A model generated the notes under the pieces. The model worked only from the letters and a program-made list of their open reading frames with translations, had not been told where the DNA came from and searched no databases. A DNA stretch of 64,000 nucleotides from Vibrio sp. YMD68 (GTDB taxonomy: Bacteria; Pseudomonadota; Gammaproteobacteria; Enterobacterales; Vibrionaceae), in assembly GCF_029958905.1 (NCBI RefSeq), contig NZ_CP124614.1:248001-312000 (forward strand), read 5' to 3'. Numbering within the stretch: position 1 is the stretch's first letter; the number at the start of each line of letters is the position of its first letter. Positions 31,390 to 39,488 of this stretch are shown here, piece by piece. A program made the translations under genes and the position numbers.

Positions 31390-33114
31390 ATGTGGGAGCA
31401 AGGATTGGTTATGGCGATGCTACTTGGCATCATCACGTGCTTGCTCGTCACACGGATTAAGCCAAGTATCATTTTTGCTGGAGCGTCGTTTTTAGCTTTT
31501 ATGGTTGGATCTATTGAGCTGAAATCCATTGCGACTAATTTCACTAATTCATCCTTATTAACATTGGTTTTGTTGATTTTAGCCTCGTGTGCTTTAGAAA
31601 AAACGCGTTTAATCAGTTGGGTTAGCCGAAATATTTCTGAAGGTCGCTTGGGCACTGTGGTGGCAAAACTGGGTATATCCACGGCATTATTGTCTTCCTT
31701 TACTAATAATACTGCCGTGGTTGTATCGTTAATTGGGGCGATAAAACGCAACCAGAGACATGCGCCGTCAAAACTCCTCATTCCACTTTCTTATGCGGCG
31801 ATTTTAGGGGGGACACTCACTCTCATTGGCACCTCAACAAACCTTATCATCAACAGCTTTGTTGAAGATGTAGGCTTACCCAGTTTAACCTTTTTTACCC
31901 CGACATTAATTGGCCTCGCGGTATTAGTCGGTGGGGTACTAATTTTGATTCCACTCAGTTATCTTCTCCCGGATTATGATGATCATGGACAAGATGACTT
32001 ACCTTATTTCTTAGAAGCCATCGTTGAGCCCGGTTCTCCGCTGGTGGACAAAAGTATTAGCGAAAATAAATTGCGCGCTTTGAGAAAACTCTTTCTCGCA
32101 GAGGTGATTCGTGATGGGAAAAGTGTCCCATCGGTTGAACCGGATTTTGTGCTTCAAGCCAAAGACAGATTACTGTTTTGTGGCGACATAGAAAGCGTAG
32201 CAACGCTGCAAGAAATTCAAGGTTTAACCCTGTTCGGACAGCATCATCTTAATGGTCAGGGCTTTATAGAGGCTGTCGTGAGCTCATCGGCGAGCTTTTG
32301 CAACAAAACACTCAAATCGAGCCACTTCAGAGACAGATTTGATGCCGTTGTGGTCGCTATCAGAAGAGGCCATGAGCGTCTAGAAGGCGGCTTAGGTAAT
32401 ATTGTTTTAGCGGCTGGAGACACCTTGGTGTTGGTGCCAGGAAAGCGTTTTGAAACGGAGCGCCGTGCTCATCGCCGTGAATTTGTATTGATTAATGATT
32501 TGGATTCGAGTGCCAAGCTTGATGCCAATAAATCCAGCATCGTGCTATTCGGTTTTGCTTTGGTTATTAGTCTGGCCTTGACTGAAGTCGTGCCTATTAT
32601 CAAAGGGCTGCTTGTCTATTTGCTGGTGATGCTGGCGTGTGGAATTGTCAAAATCAACGAATTACGCCGCCGTTTTCCCGTCGATATCGTTGTTATCGTT
32701 GGATCCGCGCTGTCGATCGCTCAGTTGATGCTCTCTTCCGGTTTGTCGATGAGGATGGGCGAAATGTTTATGGAAGCCTTTAATGGTTGGGGCGTCTTTG
32801 GGGCATTGATCGCGGTGTATTTGATGACGTTGATCTTAACCGAGTTAGTGACCAACAATGCAGCAGCAGCCTTAGCTTTTCCCATCGCTTATAGCATGGC
32901 ATTGGGATACAACGTTGATCCTATGCCATTCATCATGGCGGTACTATTTGGTGCAAGTGCGAGTTTTATTTCCCCTTATGGGTACCAAACGAACCTTATG
33001 GTTTACAGTGTTGGCAACTATAGGCTGACCGATTATATCAAAATAGGGATCCCAATTTCGATTGTGTATTCAGTGCTTGTATTAAGCCTAATCCCTGTTT
33101 TCTTTCCATTTTAA
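31390..33114 (+). CDS. SLC13-family permease with RCK_C domains (probable sulfate transporter)
   Basis: 574-residue inner-membrane protein. N-terminal membrane block (about 5-200), a central soluble part with two TrkA-C/RCK_C-like domains (about 205-370), then a C-terminal membrane block with TNNAAAALAFPIAYSMAL, matching the SLC13/arsenical-pump motif. Similar proteins include algal and bacterial sodium/sulfate transporters. Position between cysN and cysC suggests sulfate uptake for the pathway; this is contextual inference. Cation-driven transport of another anion remains possible. Confidence 0.8.
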   Translation: MWEQGLVMAMLLGIITCLLVTRIKPSIIFAGASFLAFMVGSIELKSIATNFTNSSLLTLVLLILASCALEKTRLISWVSRNISEGRLGTVVAKLGISTALLSSFTNNTAVVVSLIGAIKRNQRHAPSKLLIPLSYAAILGGTLTLIGTSTNLIINSFVEDVGLPSLTFFTPTLIGLAVLVGGVLILIPLSYLLPDYDDHGQDDLPYFLEAIVEPGSPLVDKSISENKLRALRKLFLAEVIRDGKSVPSVEPDFVLQAKDRLLFCGDIESVATLQEIQGLTLFGQHHLNGQGFIEAVVSSSASFCNKTLKSSHFRDRFDAVVVAIRRGHERLEGGLGNIVLAAGDTLVLVPGKRFETERRAHRREFVLINDLDSSAKLDANKSSIVLFGFALVISLALTEVVPIIKGLLVYLLVMLACGIVKINELRRRFPVDIVVIVGSALSIAQLMLSSGLSMRMGEMFMEAFNGWGVFGALIAVYLMTLILTELVTNNAAAALAFPIAYSMALGYNVDPMPFIMAVLFGASASFISPYGYQTNLMVYSVGNYRLTDYIKIGIPISIVYSVLVLSLIPVFFPF

Positions 33115-33130
33115 TTTAAAGGACTGTATT

Positions 33131-33175
33131 GTGAGAAAGAGTGCTAAGAAACGAACTATGAGGGCCATGCAATGA
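33131..33175 (+). CDS. Possible 14-residue basic leader ORF before cysC
   Basis: GTG start at 33131 with AAAGGA 8 bases upstream; product [14 protein letters not shown], half of it Lys/Arg. The stop TGA at 33173 overlaps the cysC ATG (ATGA). It may couple cysC translation to termination upstream, or be chance. No function is known to me. Confidence 0.3.
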   Translation: MRKSAKKRTMRAMQ

Positions 33176-33795
33176 CGACATTGACGCAAAATAAAGATGA
33201 AAATGTTGTTTGGCACCAACATGTTATAGATAAAACATACCGAGCGAAGATAAAGCAACAGAAGCCATCAGTGCTTTGGTTTACTGGGTTGTCTGGTGCT
33301 GGGAAATCAACGGTTGCCGGCGCACTTGAAAATAGGCTTGCAGAAATGGGCTACCACACGTATTTGCTTGATGGTGATAATGTTCGTCACGGTTTATGCA
33401 GTGATCTGGGCTTCTCAGAAAAAGATCGCCGAGAAAACATTCGTCGCATTGGCGAGTTGTCTAAATTGATGGCCGATGCTGGGCTTATAGTATTGTCTGC
33501 TTTCATTTCTCCACACCGTTCAGAGCGTCAGTTAGTCCGTGAGATGCTGCCTGATGGTGAGTTTCTGGAGGTCTTTGTCAATGCACCTTTAGATGTGTGT
33601 GAGAAGCGTGATCCTAAAGGTCTTTATAAGAAAGCGAGAGCGGGTGAAATTGCTAACTTTACTGGCATTGACTCCGTGTATGAGGCGCCTGTTGATCCTG
33701 AGATTGATTTACTGGCGGGTAAGTACACGATTGACGAGTTAGTCGAACAATGCCTTGTGGTACTGAAAGCTCAAGGCATTATTCAAGCCGATTAA
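33172..33795 (+). CDS. cysC: Adenylylsulfate (APS) kinase
   Basis: Phosphorylates APS to PAPS, the substrate for sulfate reduction. 207 residues. P-loop GLSGAGKST near residue 40, DGDNVRHGL and the lid region [12 protein letters not shown] are intact. GAGGG lies 9 bases before the ATG. Last gene of the sulfate group; its end overlaps the convergent 33792-34694 gene by 4 bases. Confidence 0.98.
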   Translation: MTTLTQNKDENVVWHQHVIDKTYRAKIKQQKPSVLWFTGLSGAGKSTVAGALENRLAEMGYHTYLLDGDNVRHGLCSDLGFSEKDRRENIRRIGELSKLMADAGLIVLSAFISPHRSERQLVREMLPDGEFLEVFVNAPLDVCEKRDPKGLYKKARAGEIANFTGIDSVYEAPVDPEIDLLAGKYTIDELVEQCLVVLKAQGIIQAD

Positions 33796-34694
33796 ACGGT
33801 GTGATGTATTGTGCCTTTTACATCTGAGTGCACGATAAATTTTTGACTCAGTAGTGCGATCACTTGGTCGTAGTACTGAGTATTCGGTTTATTTCCGAGT
33901 AGTTTACACAGTTCATTTCCCGTCGGGGTAAAGCGGTAATAGAGCAGCCGAGTTCCTTTCCCTTGAGGTTGGAGAGAGTGATTCTTCCCTTGATAACTGA
34001 GTGGAAGGGGTGGATCCACTTCGATCTCTCCAGATTCGAGTTCAGTACCGTGCAGTAAACCGAGCTCGATCAGCACTAAGAGGCTTGAATAGGGTAATTG
34101 GAAGTTGCCTGTATTGACCGCGGTTGTCGTATCTCGTTTCCCTAAGCTAAAAATACCATTGCGTGCTTTATAGCCAACCAATAGCTTCTTACTGTTGTCT
34201 GCACCGAAACTGCAGGCTAGAGACGCTGCCTTCTGCAGAACTTGTGCTTCCTTCGGACTCATGTCTTGTAATATTTTGAGTGCTTTCATTGAGGTTGAGC
34301 CTGGGTTGGTAATTTCTCTTTTTAAAACTTGAGCCCATAGCCTCTGCATTGAAGGGTTGTGTATCTCTTGCGCCATATCAAAGTAGCGATATAGCCAATC
34401 TTTGTCTGGTTTTCCTGCCGTTTCATCACGACATGCCATGTGCGTGGCTTTTAAAATTTGCTCTAGATTTTTTTGGCGTTGTTCTTGACGTTTTCGTTCT
34501 CTTTTCAGTGCACGGTCAAGAGGAGATAGGTCACCAGAATCGTCTTGAAGTAACGCATCTAAGCCGTAGGTTTGAGCAATATTCAGCACGCAGCTTGCGC
34601 TGTCTTTAATATAACTCGACTTTTTCTCTTGCTGCTTTGTGCTACTGCCTGTCGATTCGTGTTCGATAGTGACGGGCTTATTATCGTTTGCCAT
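33792..34694 (-). CDS. Conserved protein of unknown function (TIGR03899-like)
   Basis: 300 residues, no signal peptide and no membrane helix. Charged N-terminal part with a Lys/Arg/Gln-rich coiled-coil-like stretch (residues 64-85), then a region with [27 protein letters not shown] and a C-terminal half with several beta-rich segments. I recall it as the TIGR03899 family of Vibrio and Shewanella; the link is from memory. ATG follows GAGGAA. Convergent with cysC, so not part of the sulfate operon. Function unknown. Confidence 0.8.
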   Translation of the reverse strand: MANDNKPVTIEHESTGSSTKQQEKKSSYIKDSASCVLNIAQTYGLDALLQDDSGDLSPLDRALKRERKRQEQRQKNLEQILKATHMACRDETAGKPDKDWLYRYFDMAQEIHNPSMQRLWAQVLKREITNPGSTSMKALKILQDMSPKEAQVLQKAASLACSFGADNSKKLLVGYKARNGIFSLGKRDTTTAVNTGNFQLPYSSLLVLIELGLLHGTELESGEIEVDPPLPLSYQGKNHSLQPQGKGTRLLYYRFTPTGNELCKLLGNKPNTQYYDQVIALLSQKFIVHSDVKGTIHHTV

Positions 34695-34803
34695 GCATAT
34701 TTCCTCATGCCACTGAGTAGTTTCAACTGATTAAAATGTAACGTGTTATGAATCGGAGTTCTAGAGAAACAAAGAATGGCAGTTAAAAAATGAGACTACC
34801 CAA

Positions 34804-34835
34804 AATGATAACAATTTGTTAAAGTTGTTATCATT
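34804..34835 (+). promoter_or_regulatory. 11-bp-arm inverted repeat overlapping an extended -10
   Basis: AATGATAACAA (34804-34814) and TTGTTATCATT (34825-34835) are perfect inverted arms with a 10-base spacer; the inner TAACAATTTGTTA is itself a palindrome. The right arm contains TGTTATCAT (34826-34834), one mismatch from an extended -10. The design is that of a repressor operator over a promoter. The outer arms look like Fur half-sites (AATGATAA/TTATCATT), but the spacing is not that of a single Fur box. Regulator unknown. Confidence 0.65.
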
Positions 34836-34849
34836 GGTTGTGAGGGTTT

Positions 34850-34954
34850 ATGAAGTACGTAAAAGAGAATAAATTTAAGAAGCACCTATCAATCGCTTTG
34901 CTATTACTGCTATATATGGCTGTGCTAGCGTATTTATCTAGTTTTCTATCATAA
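34850..34954 (+). CDS. Putative 34-residue small membrane protein
   Basis: ATG at 34850 with GAGGG 6 bases upstream, stop at 34952. Product of 34 residues: a basic N-terminus (MKYVKENKFKKH) followed by one hydrophobic helix (IALLLLLYMAVLAYLSSFL), so N-in, C-out single-pass topology is expected. It lies behind a strong inverted repeat and promoter and is in the gap between two minus-strand genes. No homologue is known to me; expression is not proven. Small regulatory membrane peptides of this shape often act on a larger membrane partner (general knowledge). Confidence 0.5.
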   Translation: MKYVKENKFKKHLSIALLLLLYMAVLAYLSSFLS

Positions 34955-34990
34955 AATAGAGGATTGATAGGCTTTAAACTGATTTAACAA

Positions 34991-35488
34991 TTACATATCA
35001 TCGTATTCAGCGATGGCTGTCCCTTCTATTAAATACGCGGTTTCAGCAAGTTCGTGACTGAGCGTTTCTGTTTTTAACGTCCCTATTACATATATCACAT
35101 CCCACAGTTGTTGAACGGGTGCGCCTTCAGGGAATTTCACGTAAATGATTTGATTTGGTGGCGGCGGTGGAACGTGAATACATGCTCCAAAATACGGCAC
35201 CAAAAGAAATTCAGTTACCTTGTTTGCATCCCCTTCGAGTGGGATAACAAAGCCCGGTATTTTGACTATGCTGTTGTTCAGTTCTTGGCGTACCGAACCT
35301 ACCTTAGACTGTGCCATTACATCACCAGAGTGATCTAAAGCCGGCATCCCTACCGCATCAAATTGATTACGCTCATTTTCAGGCACTAAATCAATCCAAT
35401 CAAGTACCATTGCATCGTCAGACGCTAGGGCGATATTGGGTAGCAGGGCCGAAAAACACAGCATTATCGATAAGAAAATTTTGTTCAT
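34991..35488 (-). CDS. DUF3299 protein of the zinc (zrg-like) locus
   Basis: 165 residues with a Sec signal peptide (1-22, ending ALA), so periplasmic or lipoprotein-free exported. Conserved DUF3299 segment with GACIHVPPPPPNQ, one of two cysteines present and a short acidic tail (EYDDM). Probably the last gene of the five-gene minus-strand unit; 8 bases after the permease stop. Named zrg in V. cholerae by memory, but I cannot assign the letter. Function unknown; a metal-handling or accessory role is suggested by context. Confidence 0.8.
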   Translation of the reverse strand: MNKIFLSIMLCFSALLPNIALASDDAMVLDWIDLVPENERNQFDAVGMPALDHSGDVMAQSKVGSVRQELNNSIVKIPGFVIPLEGDANKVTEFLLVPYFGACIHVPPPPPNQIIYVKFPEGAPVQQLWDVIYVIGTLKTETLSHELAETAYLIEGTAIAEYDDM

Positions 35489-35496
35489 AGTGTTAC

Positions 35497-36756
35497 CTAA
35501 ATTCTGATTGTCATGCCATCACTAAGCGATTGTCGATAAGCTCTTAGCGCTGGAATAAAGCCGATGATGATACCAGCAAGTTGGACAAACCCTAATAGAA
35601 TCCATTCATAGGCTGTAATGGCCCCCATGGTGATGGTGATCCCAAATTGTTGCTGAATGATAGGTTGCCCAATGGCCAAAGCGAAATATAAGCCGCCTAC
35701 GCCGACTAAGATACCTAAAAATGTCAGCGCACTCGCTTCACTTATCAATAGTGCAAACACATGCCTTGGTCGCGCTCCCATTGCTCTGAGGATGGCCATT
35801 TCTCTTCTGCGCTCTTGCAAGCTGGTTAAGAGGCTACTGAGCATACCAAGGAGACCAGCAATAACAACAAATACCGAAACAGCCATAAGGGCTTGCTCTG
35901 CGACAGACATCATTCCCCAAAGTTCATGAAGTGCAACACCAGGCATGATGGCGCTAAGAGGCTCTTGCGTGTAAGTGTTAATTTGGCGTTGCAATGCAAA
36001 GGTCTGAATTTTTGATTTCAGTCCCACCATCATTGCTGTGATTTGCTTCGGTTCAAATTGATGTTGACTCAGTCGTTCGGCTGATGGCGTGTTCCCTAAG
36101 TGCGCACCTGACTCCCAGCCGACATGAATGGCTTCAATCGCTTCCAGTGAAACATGCACAGTTTTATCTACTGGAGTTCCTGTTGGTGCAAGAATACCGA
36201 CGACGGTAAAGGGAAGATTATCGTGTCTCGCAAACCCGACATCTCCGATGCCATGGGCAATAATGATTTCACTGCCAACCTGGTAACCAAGAGATTTAGC
36301 CACATCCGAGCCCACCACCGTTTCAAATAGCTGATTAAATGACTGACCACTATTGAAGGTTAGTGATTGCTTACTTCCGTATTTATAGTGTTGGAAGTAG
36401 CTTTCATTGGTTCCCATGACTCTAAATCCACGATGAGAATCCCCCAGTGAAATTGGAATGGCCCAGTCAACCGCGTTATGTTGACTGAACTCTTGATAGC
36501 TTTTCCAGTCGATGTTGTTGGTGGCATTTCCGATTCTGAACACAGAATAGAGCAGTAAATTCACCTGCCCTGAACGGCCACCGATGATTAAATCGGTGCC
36601 CGATATGGTATTGGCAAAGCTGTCTTTGGCTTGAGTTCGGATCCGCTCGACACCCATCAGCAATATGACGGAAATAGCGACGGTTAAAATAGTTAGAATG
36701 GCGGTAGTTTTGCGGTTTCGAACGCTCTTCCAAGCTAGGCTAGTTATCGCAGTCAT
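35497..36756 (-). CDS. FtsX/MacB-like ABC transporter permease of the zrg-like locus
   Basis: 419 residues. One N-terminal helix (about 18-38), a large periplasmic domain (about 40-270), then three helices (about 280-410), the layout of FtsX/LolC/MacB-type permeases. Such permeases usually move or release substrates through mechanical transmission rather than importing ions, so how it works with zinc is unclear. The start overlaps the ATPase stop by 4 bases (ATGA). Part of the five-gene unit with zrgA. Confidence 0.85.
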   Translation of the reverse strand: MTAITSLAWKSVRNRKTTAILTILTVAISVILLMGVERIRTQAKDSFANTISGTDLIIGGRSGQVNLLLYSVFRIGNATNNIDWKSYQEFSQHNAVDWAIPISLGDSHRGFRVMGTNESYFQHYKYGSKQSLTFNSGQSFNQLFETVVGSDVAKSLGYQVGSEIIIAHGIGDVGFARHDNLPFTVVGILAPTGTPVDKTVHVSLEAIEAIHVGWESGAHLGNTPSAERLSQHQFEPKQITAMMVGLKSKIQTFALQRQINTYTQEPLSAIMPGVALHELWGMMSVAEQALMAVSVFVVIAGLLGMLSSLLTSLQERRREMAILRAMGARPRHVFALLISEASALTFLGILVGVGGLYFALAIGQPIIQQQFGITITMGAITAYEWILLGFVQLAGIIIGFIPALRAYRQSLSDGMTIRI

Positions 36757-37469
36757 TGGCTTTCACCTGCTTTATTCAGTTGCTTTAGGTTAATGGAGCG
36801 ATCAAAGAGTGCTTCGAGAGTTGGATCGTGACTCACAAACACTAAGGTTGAGTTGGCTAGGTTCGCTTGCTCTAGAAGTAACTCAATGAAGGCCGTTCGG
36901 TTGTCGTGATCGAGTGCGGAGGTTGGTTCATCCGCGATAATCAGCTTGGGTGAACCGATTAATGCTCGCGCGGCAGCCACACGCTGTTGTTGGCCGATAC
37001 TGAGTTCAATCACCGGCTTGTCGAGGAGCTCTTGCGGCAAATGCAAACGGCTCAATAGATCTTTCGCTTCTTGCTGCATCGATTGTTGAAGTTGCTGCTT
37101 GCGTCGAGAAGAAAACTGGCAGGGTAAAATGACATTTTCAATCACACTTAAATAAGGCAATAAGTTAAATTGCTGAAAGATATACCCGATGTTATCCGCT
37201 CGGAATTTATCGCGTAAGCTTGGGCTTAGTGATCGAATCTCCGTCCCTAGCACATCCACTCGGCCTTGTTGAACTTGGTTGATGCCAGTAAGCAATCCTA
37301 GAAGTGTCGATTTTCCGCAGCCACTGGGGCCTTTAATGAAGACGTGTTCACCTTCTAAAATAGAGAATTCAGGGATATCTAAAATCGCTTGGTGGGCATT
37401 TGGCCAAGAGAAACGTAAGTTCGTAATGTTGACAACCGGAGTCACGGCATCAGACAGGGTGCTGTCCAT
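36753..37469 (-). CDS. LolD-like ABC transporter ATPase of the zrg-like locus
   Basis: 238 residues from the ATG at 37469 (product MDSTLSDAV); a TTG at 37481 is in frame but lies in the probable ribosome site. Walker A GPSGCGKST, Q-loop IFQQFNLL, signature LSIGQQQR (SIGQQ instead of SGGQQ), Walker B LIIADEPTSALD and H-loop FVSHD are intact, so ATP hydrolysis is expected. Closest in style to LolD/MacB ATPases. Overlaps the permease start. Confidence 0.9.
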   Translation of the reverse strand: MDSTLSDAVTPVVNITNLRFSWPNAHQAILDIPEFSILEGEHVFIKGPSGCGKSTLLGLLTGINQVQQGRVDVLGTEIRSLSPSLRDKFRADNIGYIFQQFNLLPYLSVIENVILPCQFSSRRKQQLQQSMQQEAKDLLSRLHLPQELLDKPVIELSIGQQQRVAAARALIGSPKLIIADEPTSALDHDNRTAFIELLLEQANLANSTLVFVSHDPTLEALFDRSINLKQLNKAGESQ

Positions 37470-37525
37470 CTCAAATTCCAATCATTAAAAGTTTGTTAGG
37501 GGGAATCACCCCCTAACAAAACAGG

Positions 37526-38329
37526 TTAGAAAGATAGTGTGTTGTTTTTTGGCGTTAACTTAGTCGCGGATTGCGCTTTATCTGTGAGTAAGTTGACACT
37601 GATCGATTGAGTTGGTTCAAACAATGTAAACCAATCTGTCGAGACAGTTTGCAGTTTGTTTATGTCATCACAATGAAAATGGTACTCAACGGTGAAGGTT
37701 CCGTGCCCATCACTGTGATCATGGTCATGATGTTCGTGTTTTTCATCATCGTGATGTTCATGCTTGTCATGGTCATGATGTTCGTGTTTTTCATCATCAT
37801 GGTGTTCGTGCTTGTCATGGTCATGATGCTCGTGTTTTTCATCATCATGATGTTCGTGCTTGTCATGGTCATGATGCTCGTGTTTTTCATCATCATGATG
37901 TTCATGTTTGTCATGGTCATGATGCTCGTGTTTTTCATCATCATGATGTGCATGTTTGTCATGGTCATGATGTTCGTGTTTTTCATCATGATCATGATTG
38001 TCATCACCCAAAGTATGAGTCACGGATTTATACTCGATATGACATTTGGCTGAGCTATTTAAAGAGACAACATTGCTCGCTTCATTGAGCACTTTGACAG
38101 CGTTTGATAACTGCTCTGTTTGCTGTTCATTTTGGGGTTGGTGTTCAAAGCCTACAACGTCAGCACCAGGTGCGGTAATTTCAATCAGTAGCTCGTGGGC
38201 ATCTTGCGCAATGTTGAACTCAACATGGCCATGTACGTGGGCATCATGCTGACGGAACGTATCGTCTGCAAGAGAAGGAAAGCTCAAAAGTAAGCCGATA
38301 CTGGTCGCGATAGTTGTCTTAATTTGCAT
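37526..38329 (-). CDS. zrgA: ZrgA-type zinc-binding periplasmic protein (DUF2796)
   Basis: 267 residues. Signal peptide 1-21 ending LADD. N-terminal DUF2796 motif HDAHVHGHVEFNIA (residues 28-41) with clustered histidines, and two cysteines (CHIEY, HFHCDD). Residues 115-210 are six tandem 16-residue units of the type DEKHEHHDHDKHEHHD, able to hold many zinc ions. Vibrio ZrgA is a Zur-regulated zinc-acquisition protein (established for V. cholerae, from memory). 19 bases after the first gene of the unit. The role here follows family and the Zur box upstream. Confidence 0.88.
   Translation of the reverse strand: MQIKTTIATSIGLLLSFPSLADDTFRQHDAHVHGHVEFNIAQDAHELLIEITAPGADVVGFEHQPQNEQQTEQLSNAVKVLNEASNVVSLNSSAKCHIEYKSVTHTLGDDNHDHDEKHEHHDHDKHAHHDDEKHEHHDHDKHEHHDDEKHEHHDHDKHEHHDDEKHEHHDHDKHEHHDDEKHEHHDHDKHEHHDDEKHEHHDHDHSDGHGTFTVEYHFHCDDINKLQTVSTDWFTLFEPTQSISVNLLTDKAQSATKLTPKNNTLSF
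37700..37987 (-). repeat. Six 48-bp tandem repeats inside zrgA
   Basis: Six 48-bp units encode residues 115-210. The first four-fifths are nearly identical; the first unit has Ala for Glu in one place and the last decays into HSDGHG. The number of units keeps the frame, so copy number can vary without breaking the gene. Confidence 0.95.
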
Positions 38330-38348
38330 TGGTTCTAATCCTAAATGG

Positions 38349-38669
38349 TTAATATAAAAAACACGATTGTTCAGAGATCAGTGAACGCGGTGGTGAGCGA
38401 GCCAAATAGGCATAAAAAGAAGCAGTAACCGTGTTTGCCATGTAAGTCAGTAACGGACTGTATTGGGTTACAGTCATATCGGCGAGTGTCAGTGAATGGT
38501 TTAACCCATTACCTAAGCCAGAAAAAAGCTCACATTGGTGTTGATTGTGATGCTCAGGCGTTAAGTCGGTTTGATGTTCAATATAGGCGAAGTTGAGCCA
38601 CAAGACGCCGATCAGTGCGCAAGCAACGACAAATCTATTTACAGACTGTATTGGATGAGTTGATGGCAA
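38349..38669 (-). CDS. Small DUF2607-like membrane-associated protein, first gene of the zrg-like unit
   Basis: About 106 residues. Start: I prefer the TTG at 38669 (product MPSTHPIQSV) with AGGA upstream, because the first in-frame TTG at 38693 touches the Zur box and would need a leaderless message. One hydrophobic segment (VVACALIGVLWLNFAY), then HQTDLTPEHHNQHQCE, rich in histidine, and a C-terminal YLARSPPRS. I assign DUF2607 from memory. Lies just under the Zur-type operator. Function unknown; the His cluster hints at metal contact. Confidence 0.72.
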   Translation of the reverse strand: MPSTHPIQSVNRFVVACALIGVLWLNFAYIEHQTDLTPEHHNQHQCELFSGLGNGLNHSLTLADMTVTQYSPLLTYMANTVTASFYAYLARSPPRSLISEQSCFLY

Positions 38670-38693
38670 AAGAAAGGTCCTATGGAGTTTCAA

Positions 38694-38730
38694 TGTTATA
38701 GTATAACAATAACCCTTGGGGAATTGTCAG
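38694..38730 (-). promoter_or_regulatory. Zur-type operator over the zrg promoter
   Basis: TGTTATAGTATAACA at 38694-38708 is a perfect 15-bp palindrome matching the Zur-box core. On the minus strand the same bases contain an extended -10, TGTTATACT; CTGACA at 38730-38725 is a possible -35 with a long 19-base spacer. A repressor bound there would block transcription of the five genes to 34991, so they should be on when zinc is scarce. Confidence 0.85.
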
Positions 38731-38784
38731 CACAATTTGAACTAACGTTAAGAACTTTTGTTTATGTCCACTTCTGTGTTCACT

Positions 38785-38816
38785 TAAAAAAGCGACAGCA
38801 TTCAGGCCATCGCTTT
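38785..38816 (-). terminator. Rho-independent terminator of ytfJ
   Basis: On the minus strand AAAGCGA pairs with TCGCTTT (38816-38810 with 38795-38789) and the stem continues through GGC/GCT. The plus-strand A run at 38786-38791 gives the U tract. Confidence 0.7.
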
Positions 38817-38845
38817 ATTTCGTTGTGGTGTTTCCAAATGGTCGA

Positions 38846-39397
38846 TTACAAGTGCTCACGAATTAGTGCTAATACTGATGTCACGTCACTGTCATCGAGT
38901 GCGCCTTCTTTAATAAACAGTACTTCACCTGATTTACTTTGAACGATGATGGCGGACGATTCTTTTTCTAGCCCCCAGGTGTTGGCTACCACACCATCGG
39001 AATCGAGTACCATTGATGACCAAGGGAACTCTTCTTTACTGGTTTGAGCTTTAGATTTCACAATAGAGCCTGTTCCCCACATTGCATCATCTTGATTAAT
39101 AATGGTGGTCGTTTGGTACGCTTCTACTGGGAATTTTGCGGCGGTAATGGCTGCCATAAGAGGCGCATTGAGTTCTTTGGAGCTACCGCGTCCTGCAATG
39201 GCTTGAATGACACGAACTTTACCAAGCATGGATTGATTGTCCCAAGGTTGATAACGGGTTTCGTTATCCGTCAGTATGATCTCACCATAGCTTGTGACCT
39301 CAACATCAATCACGGGTTGGCCCAAAGATAGGTTATGAGCCGCAGCGAACAATGGAGAGCAAGCGAGTAGTAGGGTAACAAGTGGTTTTTTAGTCAT
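38846..39397 (-). CDS. ytfJ: YtfJ-family periplasmic protein
   Basis: 183 residues from the ATG at 39397 (AAGGA upstream), like E. coli YtfJ (184); the frame continues to 39517 but that part overlaps msrA. Signal peptide 1-19 ending FAAAHN. Thioredoxin-like fold without a CxxC pair: VTLLLACS is in the signal and no catalytic cysteines remain, so not an oxidoreductase by itself. Function unknown. Neighbour of msrA and tamA as in E. coli. Confidence 0.88.
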   Translation of the reverse strand: MTKKPLVTLLLACSPLFAAAHNLSLGQPVIDVEVTSYGEIILTDNETRYQPWDNQSMLGKVRVIQAIAGRGSSKELNAPLMAAITAAKFPVEAYQTTTIINQDDAMWGTGSIVKSKAQTSKEEFPWSSMVLDSDGVVANTWGLEKESSAIIVQSKSGEVLFIKEGALDDSDVTSVLALIREHL

Positions 39398-39488
39398 TAT
39401 TTTTTTCCTTTTAATTACGCCGAAAAAGTATAGTCCCAAGCCGAGAAAAAGGCTGATAATCAAATGGCTAAGCTGTGATCTTGATGGA

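Noticed and set aside
34804..34835. Reading the inverted repeat as a Zur box or a terminator
   Set aside because: Zur half-sites would point inward as TGTTAT...ATAACA, here they are everted; no T run follows, so it is not a terminator.
37700..37987. Possible CRISPR array because of the regular 48-bp period
   Set aside because: No unique spacers; the whole period repeats and encodes protein in frame.
37607..38053. Long plus-strand and alternate minus-strand open frames rich in Met/Val/Phe across the repeat
   Set aside because: They are by-products of the 48-bp repeat in zrgA, which keeps all frames open; low-complexity translations, no ribosome site.
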